The position numbers were made by a program, and so were the translations under genes. From NCBI GenBank assembly GCA_032164295.1, contig JAJHTX010000006.1, positions 2,914,001 through 2,978,000 on the forward strand: a DNA stretch of 64,000 nucleotides. Reading direction: 5' to 3'. Below, one piece after another: positions 35,804 through 45,784 of the stretch. The notes beneath the pieces are model-generated. The model searched no databases, was not told the DNA's origin, and was given only the letters and a program-made list of their open reading frames with translations. Position 1 is the stretch's first letter. The number at the start of each line of letters is the position of its first letter. The stretch comes from Inonotus obliquus. Taxonomy: Eukaryota; Basidiomycota; Agaricomycetes; Hymenochaetales; Hymenochaetaceae.

Positions 35804-38800
35804 CACCTCCGCTCAAGACTGCGAAGCGAGAGGGTATTAAGGATTGCGAAGAAATGTACAGTAAAGGATTACCGACATATGCATTACACCCAAGATTGCC
35901 TATCAGGATTCTTGTGGGAACGCAAACCTTAGCAGTCAAAGCACTTATCGACTCAGGAGCAACATGCAGTACTATTCATCCGGAGTTAGTACGGAAACAC
36001 GACTTACCACGACGAACGCTATCACAACCTAGACCGTTGCGAAATGCAGATGGAACAGCAAACCGAAAAGGAGCAATCAAGTACGAAGTGGACGCACTTA
36101 TATTTGACGGAATCAAGCCCATCGGTCAAACTCTGGCAGTCACACATACGGGAACCGATCAGATCATACTAGGCATCGATTATTTGGGCAAGGCCAACCC
36201 GATCATCGATTGGAAGGAACAAGTCATGGAAGGAAATGGACAAACGATACCATTCGAGCTCAGTATCGTTCGAGCAGAGTCGACAAGCAAGAAACGGAAA
36301 CGAAAACGGAAAAATACAAACCGTAATCGTAGAGGCAGAACAAATAAGCCCTCACCACGTTCAGGCAGCACCAATAAGACCGAACGGCGGGGTAGCAATG
36401 GCAATAAGACTACGAAAGGCAGAGTCAATAAGACCTTACGATCGAACCAGAGTAGCAATGGCAATAAGGCTACACGAAACGACCCAAGCGTCAACGGACC
36501 AAAGGGAAATCTGGTAACCGACAAGCGCAAATCGGTAGACGATCAGGAGAACAGTTGTAATCGCGAACAACGAAGGAAAGCTAGGCCCAATCGAATAGGA
36601 GAGGCGACTAGTCAGGAGCGACCATCCTGGTACGGAAATGAAAGAGCCATTACCCAAGACGAAGGCACGAAGACATTGAAAGCTCTATACAAAATAGAGA
36701 AACGAAAGGTTCCACAAGTAGATCAACGATCGCAGCATGGCAGTGGCAATAAGACCAAGCAGGCACAAGGCAGTCGCAATAAGACCTTGAAGAGTCAAGA
36801 CGATCAACGACCGAAACAACAAGGCATTGGCAATAAGCCCTTGAACAGTCAACGCAGTACCAATAAGACGTTGCCGTTGGATAGTAAATCATCTGTTACG
36901 CGCAAGACAGCCTATGGCAGGAAGACGAAAGCTAAAGCTACGAAGAGCCCTGGATCCGGCTCATCTGACAACTCAGAAACCGACAGCGATAGCGACAACG
37001 ATAGTGGAATATGGATTAGGCCAGACCTCAACACGAAGGAAAGGCAAAGGGACGACCGCCCTAGAGAAGGCAGAAACCGAAGCGAAAGCCGATTGACGAG
37101 AAACGAAACAAGGAACGTTTCACCACCAAGAATTAGACCACGATCAGGAAGTCAATTCAGCAATGCTCCAAGGAAGAGAGCACGGACGCCAGAAGGTGAA
37201 CGAACGTCGAACGCACCAAGACAAAGCAGCGCCAATAAGACTTTGCAGTCTAGTCAGAGCATTGGCAATAAGACTCGACAAGACTGGGCAGTACCAATAA
37301 GGCCCGAAGACGAATCAAGATCGCCTATATCAAGATTCGGGAATGAACAGGCAGAAAGACCTGACACACGAGTACAGAGTCAAGGCAGTCGCAATAAGCC
37401 CTTGCAACCGAGTACGACATCGCTAGGAAAGCGAAGACAAGAGTCACCGTCAGTCGAACGGAAGACAACGAAACCACGAGTAGTCAAGGAAGACCCTACA
37501 TTCAAGTACTGGAAAGGTTATCTTCGAGAAGGAGAAGAAGCCGTAGGAAACTTTGATCCGAAAGGCACATGGATTATGCCACGAAAGGAACGATTCGAAG
37601 ACAAACCGATACTAGGACATCGGCGAAGACAGTCTATCGATAGTACAGGAAGTACACGAACACGAAGCCCCGCACCGAAACGAACAAGGTGGGAGCACAC
37701 GGATCAAGACGAAGTTATGGACGAACTGCAAGAACCAGGAGGAACCCAACCTCAAGAAGAAATGCATATCGAACGTATGGTAACCAACGAACCATCACCT
37801 ATTCAGCAACGAATAGCGTATCTCGCCACCGAGGCTCGAGGTAAATCAAAACCCTTACTGCAGAAGGAGGATCTCGCAGAAATGTTTGAGATCAAACGAA
37901 ATTGGTCACCTAATACGAATCGACAGCATCGCCAAGAGAAGCAACCATTGAACAAGGTTAGCTCAGTAGCGCAGCAGTACTCGCAGCAGAAAGCAGCAGC
38001 AGAGGGATTGCTAGACACGCAGAAGCGAGATTGGCGCAAACTGCTACCAAGGCAGATAGCAGACTATGCAGACGTATTCGATCCAGACAGGGCAAGACGA
38101 CTACCGAGACATACGAAGTATGACATGGTCATACACCTCGATGAGAAGGAACCGTTACCGAAACCACGACCTATTATCAAGCTCACACCAGTCGAACAGG
38201 AAGCACTGGACAACCACGTAGACGAGCTGATGAAGAAAGGATGGATTACCAAGGTCGAACCACACGAACCATGCCCAGTAGCATCACCCGTATTCTTTGT
38301 CGGAAAGAAGGACGGAGGGGCAAGAGTCGTAACGGACTATCGAGCGATAAACCAAATCACGATACCAGACCCGTACCCGATTCCAATCATGAATGGGTTA
38401 CCAGACAAGTTGGCAGGCAACAATTACTTCTTCACATTGGACATGCGGTCCGGATACCACAACTTGCGTATCAAGGAAGGAGATGAATGGAAAGCGGCAT
38501 TCCGAGTCGGCAACGCAATCTACAAGCCACTCGTTATGATGTTCGGAATGAAGAACTCACCCGCAATATTCCAACGATTCATGAACGACAACTTTGAGCA
38601 ATGGCTACGAAGTCAGGAGATACTTATCTACCTGGACGACATCATCGGAAAGGCAAAGACTGAGGAGGAACACTGGAAGCTCCTACGAGCAGTCTTGAAG
38701 AAGTGCCGAGAACTCGATATCTACTTGAAGATCGAGAAGTGCCATTTCCTACAGAAGAAGCTAGACTACCTAGGCTTCATAGTGGGCGACAAGGGAGTAC

Positions 38801-40245
38801 AAATGGACCCGTACAAACTCAAAGCAATCGCAGAATGGCCTACACCAACGACGAAACGGGAAATCAGGAAGTTCCAAGGATTTTGCAACTTCTATCGAAG
38901 ATTCGTGAAGAACTATGCAGAGCGCATACACCCAATTAACGAACTCACCAAGAAGGATAGGAAGTTCGTATGGACAACTGAATGTCAGCAAGCATTCGAG
39001 GACATCAAGCAAGCGTTTCAAACGGAAATAACGCTAGGTTATCCAAACCACGATAAACCATTCATCCTCGAAACAGATGCATCGAAATTTGCGATCGGAG
39101 CTTTACTCCAGCAAGAAGACGACAAGGGCGAACTACGACCGTTAGCCACAATGTCGAAGCAGTTGTCAGGAGCACAACTCAACTGGCCAGTTCACGAAAA
39201 GGAGATGTTCGCAATTGTTCATTCACTCAACGAATGGAGACACTTGCTCGAAGGAACGAAACATCCTTTTATCATTCGAACGGATCATAAGAACCTGCAA
39301 TGGTTCATGACAGGACAGAACCTATCTGAGAAGCTGAAACGATGGATGCTAAAGCTATCCCAGTTTAACTTCAAGATGATACATTGGCCAGGCAAGGAAA
39401 ACAAAGCCGACGCACTATCAAGGCGAACCGATTACGAAATCGGCAAAGACACAGAAAAGATCACTATGCTACCAGCAGACCGCATACAGCAGCAAACGTT
39501 GAAACGAACAGAAGTCGCAGGACTATACGAGTTGAAAACTACGTCAGTCAGGATCACGGACCCGATACTTCGAACTATTCGAAAGGACTATGCGACGAAG
39601 GAGGCACAAACCGAATGGAACGTCATACGGAATACGAAAGACAGAAGCCACACCTACACGGATGGAACTCGTTATGTAGATGGAAAGTTATGGATCCCGC
39701 CGAACGCCAACCTACGAAGTCTACTAATGCGAAGGCACCATGACCACACAACTGCAGGCCATCCCGGAGTAGCCAAAACCACTGAGCTTCTGGAGAGACG
39801 ATACTATTGGCCAAACCTTCGATCGGACGTCCGAGACTACGTAACAACTTGCGACGCATGTCAGCGATCAAAGCCTCTTCGGCAAAATCGCGAGCCACCG
39901 ATTCAACCGATATCCCCACCTGAAAGGCCATGGGAAGCCATTTCCTGTGACCTGGTTACAGACCTACCAGTCAGTACCGAGGGATATGACACCATATTGG
40001 TTGTTGTGGATAGACTTACCAAGATGGGGAGGTTCATCCCTACGACGGGTGTACCGAATGCCAAACGCATTGCACAGATGTTCATCCAAAACATCTTCAA
40101 GCATTATGGGACCCCAAAGGTTGTACTCTCCGACAGAGGAAGCAACTTCACGGCGCAGTTTTTGAAGGAGTTCTGCCGACTCCTCGAAATCGATTGGAAA
40201 ACTAGCACCGCGTATCACCCACAAACCGATGGTCAGACAGAGTGA
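35779..40245 (+). CDS. Pol: protease, RT, RNase H, integrase (stop-truncated)
   Basis: Open from 35,779 with first ATG at 35,854. Residue positions from that ATG: aspartic protease with DSGATCSTIH at about 32; a basic linker of about 600 residues with repeated NKTL/NKPL motifs; RT from about 765, catalytic YLDD at about 925; RNase H with LETDASKFAIG at about 1072; integrase HHCC (HHDHTTAGHPG...CDACQ) at about 1292; DDE aspartates in SCDLVTDLP and LSDRGSNF. The frame ends with TGA at 40,243-40,245 directly after the catalytic Glu of YHPQTDGQTE. The same frame continues downstream, so this is a nonsense mutation. Confidence 0.93.
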   Translation, partial: GTRSGKRLAPPLKTAKREGIKDCEEMYSKGLPTYALHPRLPIRILVGTQTLAVKALIDSGATCSTIHPELVRKHDLPRRTLSQPRPLRNADGTANRKGAIKYEVDALIFDGIKPIGQTLAVTHTGTDQIILGIDYLGKANPIIDWKEQVMEGNGQTIPFELSIVRAESTSKKRKRKRKNTNRNRRGRTNKPSPRSGSTNKTERRGSNGNKTTKGRVNKTLRSNQSSNGNKATRNDPSVNGPKGNLVTDKRKSVDDQENSCNREQRRKARPNRIGEATSQERPSWYGNERAITQDEGTKTLKALYKIEKRKVPQVDQRSQHGSGNKTKQAQGSRNKTLKSQDDQRPKQQGIGNKPLNSQRSTNKTLPLDSKSSVTRKTAYGRKTKAKATKSPGSGSSDNSETDSDSDNDSGIWIRPDLNTKERQRDDRPREGRNRSESRLTRNETRNVSPPRIRPRSGSQFSNAPRKRARTPEGERTSNAPRQSSANKTLQSSQSIGNKTRQDWAVPIRPEDESRSPISRFGNEQAERPDTRVQSQGSRNKPLQPSTTSLGKRRQESPSVERKTTKPRVVKEDPTFKYWKGYLREGEEAVGNFDPKGTWIMPRKERFEDKPILGHRRRQSIDSTGSTRTRSPAPKRTRWEHTDQDEVMDELQEPGGTQPQEEMHIERMVTNEPSPIQQRIAYLATEARGKSKPLLQKEDLAEMFEIKRNWSPNTNRQHRQEKQPLNKVSSVAQQYSQQKAAAEGLLDTQKRDWRKLLPRQIADYADVFDPDRARRLPRHTKYDMVIHLDEKEPLPKPRPIIKLTPVEQEALDNHVDELMKKGWITKVEPHEPCPVASPVFFVGKKDGGARVVTDYRAINQITIPDPYPIPIMNGLPDKLAGNNYFFTLDMRSGYHNLRIKEGDEWKAAFRVGNAIYKPLVMMFGMKNSPAIFQRFMNDNFEQWLRSQEILIYLDDIIGKAKTEEEHWKLLRAVLKKCRELDIYLKIEKCHFLQKKLDYLGFIVGDKGVQMDPYKLKAIAEWPTPTTKREIRKFQGFCNFYRRFVKNYAERIHPINELTKKDRKFVWTTECQQAFEDIKQAFQTEITLGYPNHDKPFILETDASKFAIGALLQQEDDKGELRPLATMSKQLSGAQLNWPVHEKEMFAIVHSLNEWRHLLEGTKHPFIIRTDHKNLQWFMTGQNLSEKLKRWMLKLSQFNFKMIHWPGKENKADALSRRTDYEIGKDTEKITMLPADRIQQQTLKRTEVAGLYELKTTSVRITDPILRTIRKDYATKEAQTEWNVIRNTKDRSHTYTDGTRYVDGKLWIPPNANLRSLLMRRHHDHTTAGHPGVAKTTELLERRYYWPNLRSDVRDYVTTCDACQRSKPLRQNREPPIQPISPPERPWEAISCDLVTDLPVSTEGYDTILVVVDRLTKMGRFIPTTGVPNAKRIAQMFIQNIFKHYGTPKVVLSDRGSNFTAQFLKEFCRLLEIDWKTSTAYHPQTDGQTE
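35791..35833 (+). promoter_or_regulatory. Gag-Pol -1 ribosomal frameshift signal
   Basis: In the gag frame the heptamer G GGA AAA (35,791-35,797) fits X XXY YYZ. After an 8-nt spacer, CCTCCGCT (35,806-35,813) can pair with AGCGAGAGG (35,825-35,833): eight base pairs, one bulged A at 35,829, 11-nt loop. The pol frame is open from 35,779, overlaps gag by 25 nt, and is in the -1 register. Gag frame stops two codons after the heptamer. Confidence 0.7.
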
Positions 40246-41205
40246 CTGAACCAAACGATGGAACAGTACTTACGCTGCTATGTGTCCTACCGACAGACAG
40301 ATTGGGCACATTACTTGGATCTCGCAGAATTTGCCTATAACAACAGACAGCATTCAGCAACACGTCAATCACCATTCTACACGTTGTACGGATGGAATCC
40401 AACAACTGACTTTGCCAGTCACGACGAAAGCAACGTCCCAGAAGCACAAGATTACCGAGAGGAGCTTCAACAAGCGCAGCGACAAGCCTATGCAAGCATT
40501 AAGCAGGCTAACGAAGCAATGAAGTTATATGCAGACTTACATCGAGGGAAGCTACCAGATTATCGACCTGGAGACGAAGTGATGTTGGATATGAAGAACT
40601 TAGCAAGACTCGAACCGACGAAGAAACTAGCCATGAAATGGGCAGGGCCTTATAAAGTCGACAAGGCCGTGGGGAAGGTTTCATTTCGACTGAAACTTCC
40701 TGAAACAATGGCAATTCACCCAGTATTTCATGCGAGTCTACTGAAGCCATACAAGCGAAAGGAATTCCCAGGACGTAAGCAACTTACGGAACCACCACCA
40801 GTAGAAGTGGAAGGCGCAGCCGAATACGAAGTCAAAGCAGTTCAAGATACCAGACTGCGGCGCAGCAAGGTGCAATACCTAGTCAGATGGAAAGGCTATG
40901 CAGAAACAACATGGGAACTGCTGGAGAACCTGAAGCACACGTACAAGCTAGTTGAGGACTTCCACAGGAAGTACCCTCAGGCGCAGAAGCCACGGAACCT
41001 TACGCAATGGTTATCCGCGAGGCGCCGGAAAAGGAAACAAACGAGTCACGAGGACACGGAAGAATCCTCCGACGGATCAGAAGGATCGACGTCAGACTCA
41101 GAAGGTAATACTGATACCGAAAGCACAGTATCAGGAGACAGTCAACGCAGCATGCGCAGTCGAGGAAGGACTACGCGCAGCAGCAGACGACTACACCCGC
41201 AGTAG
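40246..41205 (+). pseudogene. Pol C-terminal part: integrase tail and chromodomain
   Basis: Same frame as pol after the TGA. It contains the rest of the integrase core (LAEFAYNNRQHSATRQSPF), the GPY/F motif (MKWAGPYKV, about 40,640) and a chromodomain (about 40,819-41,010; VQYLVRWKGYAETTWE), then a basic/acidic tail. Chromodomains guide integration to marked chromatin. Translation of this part would need readthrough of the TGA; internal ATG 40,258 could start it alone. Confidence 0.9.
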
Positions 41206-41518
41206 GCATAACTGTGGCACAGCAAGTAGTACTCATCCGCAGCTGATCACAGCAGATCGCAGCAGATGATGACATTCTCGCAGCAATGCTTGAGAATTTA
41301 CGAAGTCACGACAAGTCATGAGCAGTCACGAACGAACGAGAGACACTGCGGCACAGTATACGCAGTAGAGGTCAAGTCATATCGAAAACAACTGGACCGA
41401 TCACCCAGTCATACGCAGTAACGACACAAAGCTATAAGAACAAGCAGTAACGACCTATGAATAGGCACCAACGCCAGAAACAACTCTCATTCGACAAGAA
41501 ACAAGTCTACACTTCGAA

Positions 41519-42535
41519 ATGCCACTACTCGAGACACTTGCAGAAGTACAGCATGCGCAACTCAATGTCACAGAAGTCGACATACAGTCATGACCCGACA
41601 AATATCAATGGCCACAGCTAGACGACAGGGAGAACACCGAGATGTTATGGGATGACATCATACCCTCGAACGTCGGCAGATATTTCGACGATTTCATGGA
41701 CAAGATCAGCATGGCACATCAACGCGGCATGGGATACAATATGCTGCTAATGCCACCAATATTCTTTGGATCTTGGTTTGCCATGACTACAGAAGCTTAC
41801 AATTCAGTGAGAAGACTCAATGACGACGCTTACATCGCATATGCTCTAGATCTCAGCACGGCGATTCTATCGTATCAACCGTTGCTGTTGTCACAAACGG
41901 AGACAGTCAACAATTGCGTCGCATTACTCTATGCAGCAACGAGAATCTGCGCATATCGAGTCGAGCTCACAGAAGCATTCGAACACAAGGTCATGCGATG
42001 GTCGCTTATCCACTGTATCACAGCCAAAGAACGCGACTACATCGAGTACATCGCGCAGCAGCAAATTCAATATGCACGACTCAAGAGACGTTTCTACTCT
42101 ACGATCAACATACTTAGACAAACATGGGAACGAACAAAGGCACCAGGACGATCTATCCCATGGGACACACCTCATCGAGACTTACCATACTTGGAGGCGT
42201 GGAAACTGATCGAGAGCGAAGAAACGGAACACCGCAACAAAGCGAAAGAAGCAGCGGAAGGATTATGGGAGAACCCTCCGGACAAACTAGACCAATCTAT
42301 TTGTTGGCCTTATGACGAGGACTACCTCCAGGCACTCAATAGTGCGGAATACCGCCTTAGATACACCCTAGGCGCAGTACTACATCCTAAAGATAGTAGC
42401 TGGTTCACGGACGTATATCAATATCCGCAGAAGCTACAATCCCGGAAACCCGAGGACGAGACATCCAATAGTCGCAAGAGATCCCACGATGACACAGAAG
42501 AATTCGATCTAGCGCCGACAGATGACGAAGCATAA
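41519..42535 (+). pseudogene. ORF3 after pol, unknown, one in-frame TGA
   Basis: An ATG at 41,519 opens a frame that meets a TGA at 41,591-41,593 and then continues without interruption to 42,535. The uninterrupted part has its own ATG at 41,642 (297 codons). It is mainly helical, with aromatic-rich segments (GYNMLLMPPIFFGSWFAMTT, DQSICWPYDEDYLQALNSAE) and an acidic tail with a basic patch (SRKRSHDDTEE). It holds the position of env in retroviruses but has no clear membrane anchor or signal peptide. I know no match. Confidence 0.55.
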
Positions 42536-42960
42536 CTATGCGACTCATTCTTCTATGGTATTTATTGACAGGACAACACATGCGCACCCTATGGTATCTA
42601 TTCAACATTATGCAACCCGAAATCCCCTATGGTATTTATGAATGCCAAGTCAACTGCGCACATACATCGAAGAATCACGGGACTATTACGAAGAGACTAC
42701 GGGCAAGATAATTCGTACACGAATGACAGGATATGGGAAATCCGCAGCACGACAATAATAGAGTGCGACAGCGAAGCACAGATCGCAGCAAGACAATTGA
42801 AAACCGCAGCAACCGCAGCACGGTGAACCCGGGGAAGACTAGAACAGAGTCACGAAGGGTACGAGTTGGAAAAGCATAAATAGAGGCAGGAATCTGACAG
42901 GAGAGCCTCAGCTGGAAAAGCAACAAGTAATCTAGAACCACCAACGACACCTCGAACACC

Positions 42961-43722
42961 ATGAACGCCTACTACACCGCACTCCTCATCATCACGGTCT
43001 GTACCACAGCCGTAGTGATCGTGGACGTCGTACGACGAGCGCTGGAACGCTGGGAGCAGTTAGTAGTGAGGCTAGAGGAAATAAACAGAGAGCAGCGAGA
43101 GCTGAGAGAGGAGTCACGAAGGACCCAAGAAGTGAGACGAGCACGAGCCCAAGGCCGTAACCTCACGGTCGAAGAAATCCACCACCTAAGCGCAACGTCC
43201 TTTGGACGCATCGAAGACCGCCTTCAAGAAATACTACAGAGCATCCCCGACCGAGCAATCGAAGACTTAGTAACCTCGAGCTCGGCACGACTCGATCAAC
43301 TCGTCGACAACGTACAAAGGATGCGGGCGGCAATAGAAGAACTCGAAGCGATCAGGAACACGGCAGAAGCACAACAGGCACAGGCACCGGTAGAAGCACC
43401 ACCGGCAACGCCCGATGACCTATACGTCGACCTACCCGGCTACGTACAACCCGAACCAGAAGCATGGCCAGAAGCAGACGCGGCAGAAGCAGAAGCAAAC
43501 GCGTGGGGCGGCCCGTATATACTACAGGGTCCGCAACCGCCGGCTAATGCCCCGTGGTGGCCGATGCGAGGAAGACAGCGGGTGTCGGAAAGGTCAGGCC
43601 TGCACAACCGGGCAGCCAATTCGCCAGAGTCAGGCGAAGGCTCAGTAAGCCCCGGTGAGAGCCGAGATCGCGAGTGGACAGCGCGTGGATGGAACGACGG
43701 TCAGACCCACTGGGAGGACTGA
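42961..43722 (+). CDS. ORF4 after pol: membrane-anchored coiled-coil protein
   Basis: 253 residues. An N-terminal hydrophobic helix (about 6-25; ALLIITVCTTAVVIVDVV) is followed by a strongly charged coiled coil (about 30-70), another helix region to about 140, a Pro/Ala/Glu-rich section and a polar tail. A single-span membrane protein after pol is unusual for fungal Gypsy elements. It is intact in this copy. No known envelope fusion signature or glycoprotein features are visible, so function is open. Confidence 0.65.
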   Translation: MNAYYTALLIITVCTTAVVIVDVVRRALERWEQLVVRLEEINREQRELREESRRTQEVRRARAQGRNLTVEEIHHLSATSFGRIEDRLQEILQSIPDRAIEDLVTSSSARLDQLVDNVQRMRAAIEELEAIRNTAEAQQAQAPVEAPPATPDDLYVDLPGYVQPEPEAWPEADAAEAEANAWGGPYILQGPQPPANAPWWPMRGRQRVSERSGLHNRAANSPESGEGSVSPGESRDREWTARGWNDGQTHWED

Positions 43723-44083
43723 ACCGGCAGGGCAAGAGGTGCAGAGGGAGGAAAAATAATAAAGAAAAATTTTCTTATTTTGCTTTTGGTGTGACAAGTC
43801 TAAGTCCACTAAAGTGAAACTTAAAGGAAATTTACAAGAAGACACAACAAGTCGACTGGGAGTCAAGCTATCTCCCTTTACTTTCTTCAAATTACCCTCG
43901 AAGCACGTTCTCAAATCGAGCTCAGGATACGATTTCAGACGTCAATAAGTCTTTCAACTGCATCACGCACACAAATTTCGAAGGAAATACGAAGCAACAT
44001 CGTCACTAATTTCGCACACGATCCTACGATCTCATCGCAATTTCAACCCAATTGAGATCTTTTCCCTATCGAGTAAAGATCTT

Positions 44084-44096
44084 GGAGGGGGGCGAG
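44084..44096 (+). promoter_or_regulatory. Polypurine tract
   Basis: GGAGGGGGGCGAG directly precedes the 3' LTR. This is the usual plus-strand primer position. One C interrupts the purines. Confidence 0.75.
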
Positions 44097-45779
44097 TGAA
44101 AGGATTGTGCTGAAATTTTGATTCGATTAGGAACGCCGATCGAAACTACCCCGGATGGGACCGGTTAATTTCACTGGCCGGAGACAATCAGGATCGACAG
44201 CGAGAAGCGAAGAACACGCGAATCTAATACAATCCGAAGCCGACGATCAAGAAGCATCGGCTAGCAACGCTAATCCCGACGATCACACTAAACCTTCGCA
44301 AACGATGCAGCAAGTACAGCAACCTCCAACGGCTTGCTATAAATGCAGAAGAGTGCGACAGATCATAGAAGACCTACACAAGATAATACTATGGGAGGCA
44401 ACGGGCATGTTGACATATCATGTGTCCAGCGAACGAGCAACAGCTTATCGAGAATACCACAATCCCCCGGAGGTCGTTCGAAATCGCACGAGGTCAACAA
44501 TAGCAATGGATACGGCAATAGGCATGCAACCAAATACGCACTGGACAATAGTAGGAATCCACGACATATTAGCACTCGAGTGCCCAAGCACATTCGTGGA
44601 GATCAGTGCAGACTATGTTACGAACCGCCGCTCACCAATAACAGCGGCATGAGTTGCAAACACACTTAGGGAACTATGGGCATACTGCAAAGCTATTCGA
44701 CTACAAGGAGACCTATACCTAGGCTGGAGAATACCTTCGAACGATACTCGACGAAGTGTACGGCTACTCATCGCCATAGGCACATACGTTAAACCACCTT
44801 GGTTTCCCCACGATGATATCTGATGTCGAATCACACTTGACGGCCCCGAACAAGAGTCCCGAGGCGACAAGCAAATCACAGCCTTCATAGCCCCAGATGC
44901 TATACAACGGAACCCCGACGGAATTCCTTAAATGCACGAGCAACTGCGGACGAGCAAACTTTAACTACGGCGCAGCCATGCAAAACCAATGGCATACGAA
45001 CACGCATTCAATGACTCACTCACTGACTCACTCTATGCACAGGGCGCAGCACAAGGCCGACCCCGAGCATAGGTTTCAATTCAGTTCAAGTCAAGATGAG
45101 TCAACGCCGAGTCATCGCCTTGCACAGGGCGCAGTCGATGAGTCAATCCGCAGCAGAACAATAGGAATACCAGACGAGTTTGGAAGCTAGAATAACGAAT
45201 CAGATCGAGAGTAGGAACTACGGAGCGTAGGAAGTGGTCCGTCCACAACATGAGGAAAAGGTATAAATAGTTGTAGACTTAGACCGTAGCTCCCCATCTT
45301 TCTTTCGATCGTTTTTGTACATCGAGTCCTCTTAGGCATCTAGCTTCTAATCTGAAGACCACCTAATCTGCTTAACCTCTCTTACTCTACGGCGTGGAAC
45401 GATTGATTAGTCGCCCACCGACTAGAGAAGCTTGCGAACGGCAGGAGTTTACATTACCTGTCCTACTAGCCTGTCAACGAGGTTGAGGCCCGACTTGATC
45501 AGTTAAACGAGAGCGTCCGAGACAACGCTTAGTACACTTGGGAATCTGCCCCATCGAGGCTCCGGAAACCCTTGGAATAGCACCGTCGAACCCGTAACAC
45601 TTGGTGAACCCACCTAGTAAACGTCTGAGGCAACGCTTAGTATACTTGGGAATCTGCCCTGCTTGTGAAAACCAAGTAGGCTCCGGAAACTCTTAGAAAA
45701 GCATCGCCGAACCCGTAACACTGCGGACCGTCCTACTGTGGTTACTGTATAGTCCCTTTAGGGCGAGCGTTTTCTAACA
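44097..45779 (+). repeat. 3' LTR of Gypsy element
   Basis: 1,683 bp, same length as the 5' LTR. By eye I find six single-base differences, all transitions. It carries the same TATA box and the same transcript-start sequence ATCTTTCTTTCGATCG, and ends CTAACA before CTTCC. Confidence 0.95.
44155..44652 (+). CDS. U3-encoded ORF (3' LTR copy), unknown
   Basis: Differs from the 5' copy by two amino acids (L to S, R to W), both due to CpG/TpG changes. In the full RNA this copy is the 3'-most ORF, a location comparable to accessory genes in the U3 of some animal retroviruses (position only). Two later in-frame TGA codons are shared with the other LTR. Confidence 0.5.
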   Translation: MGPVNFTGRRQSGSTARSEEHANLIQSEADDQEASASNANPDDHTKPSQTMQQVQQPPTACYKCRRVRQIIEDLHKIILWEATGMLTYHVSSERATAYREYHNPPEVVRNRTRSTIAMDTAIGMQPNTHWTIVGIHDILALECPSTFVEISADYVTNRRSPITAA

Positions 45780-45784
45780 CTTCC

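Larger units (their letters stand above)
31610..45779 (+). mobile_element. Full-length Ty3/Gypsy chromovirus, 14.2 kb
   Basis: Two 1,683-bp LTRs enclose 10,804 bp. The 5-bp duplication CTTCC lies at 31,605-31,609 and 45,780-45,784. Order: 5' LTR, self-complementary primer site, coiled-coil ORF, gag with zinc knuckle, pol (protease, RT, RNase H, integrase, chromodomain), two further ORFs, polypurine tract, 3' LTR. RT before integrase and the C-terminal chromodomain define a chromovirus. It inserted into the 2.1-kb DNA transposon. LTRs differ at only six sites by my count (about 0.36 percent), so insertion is recent. In-frame TGA codons in pol, ORF3 and the U3 ORF make this copy defective. Confidence 0.95.
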
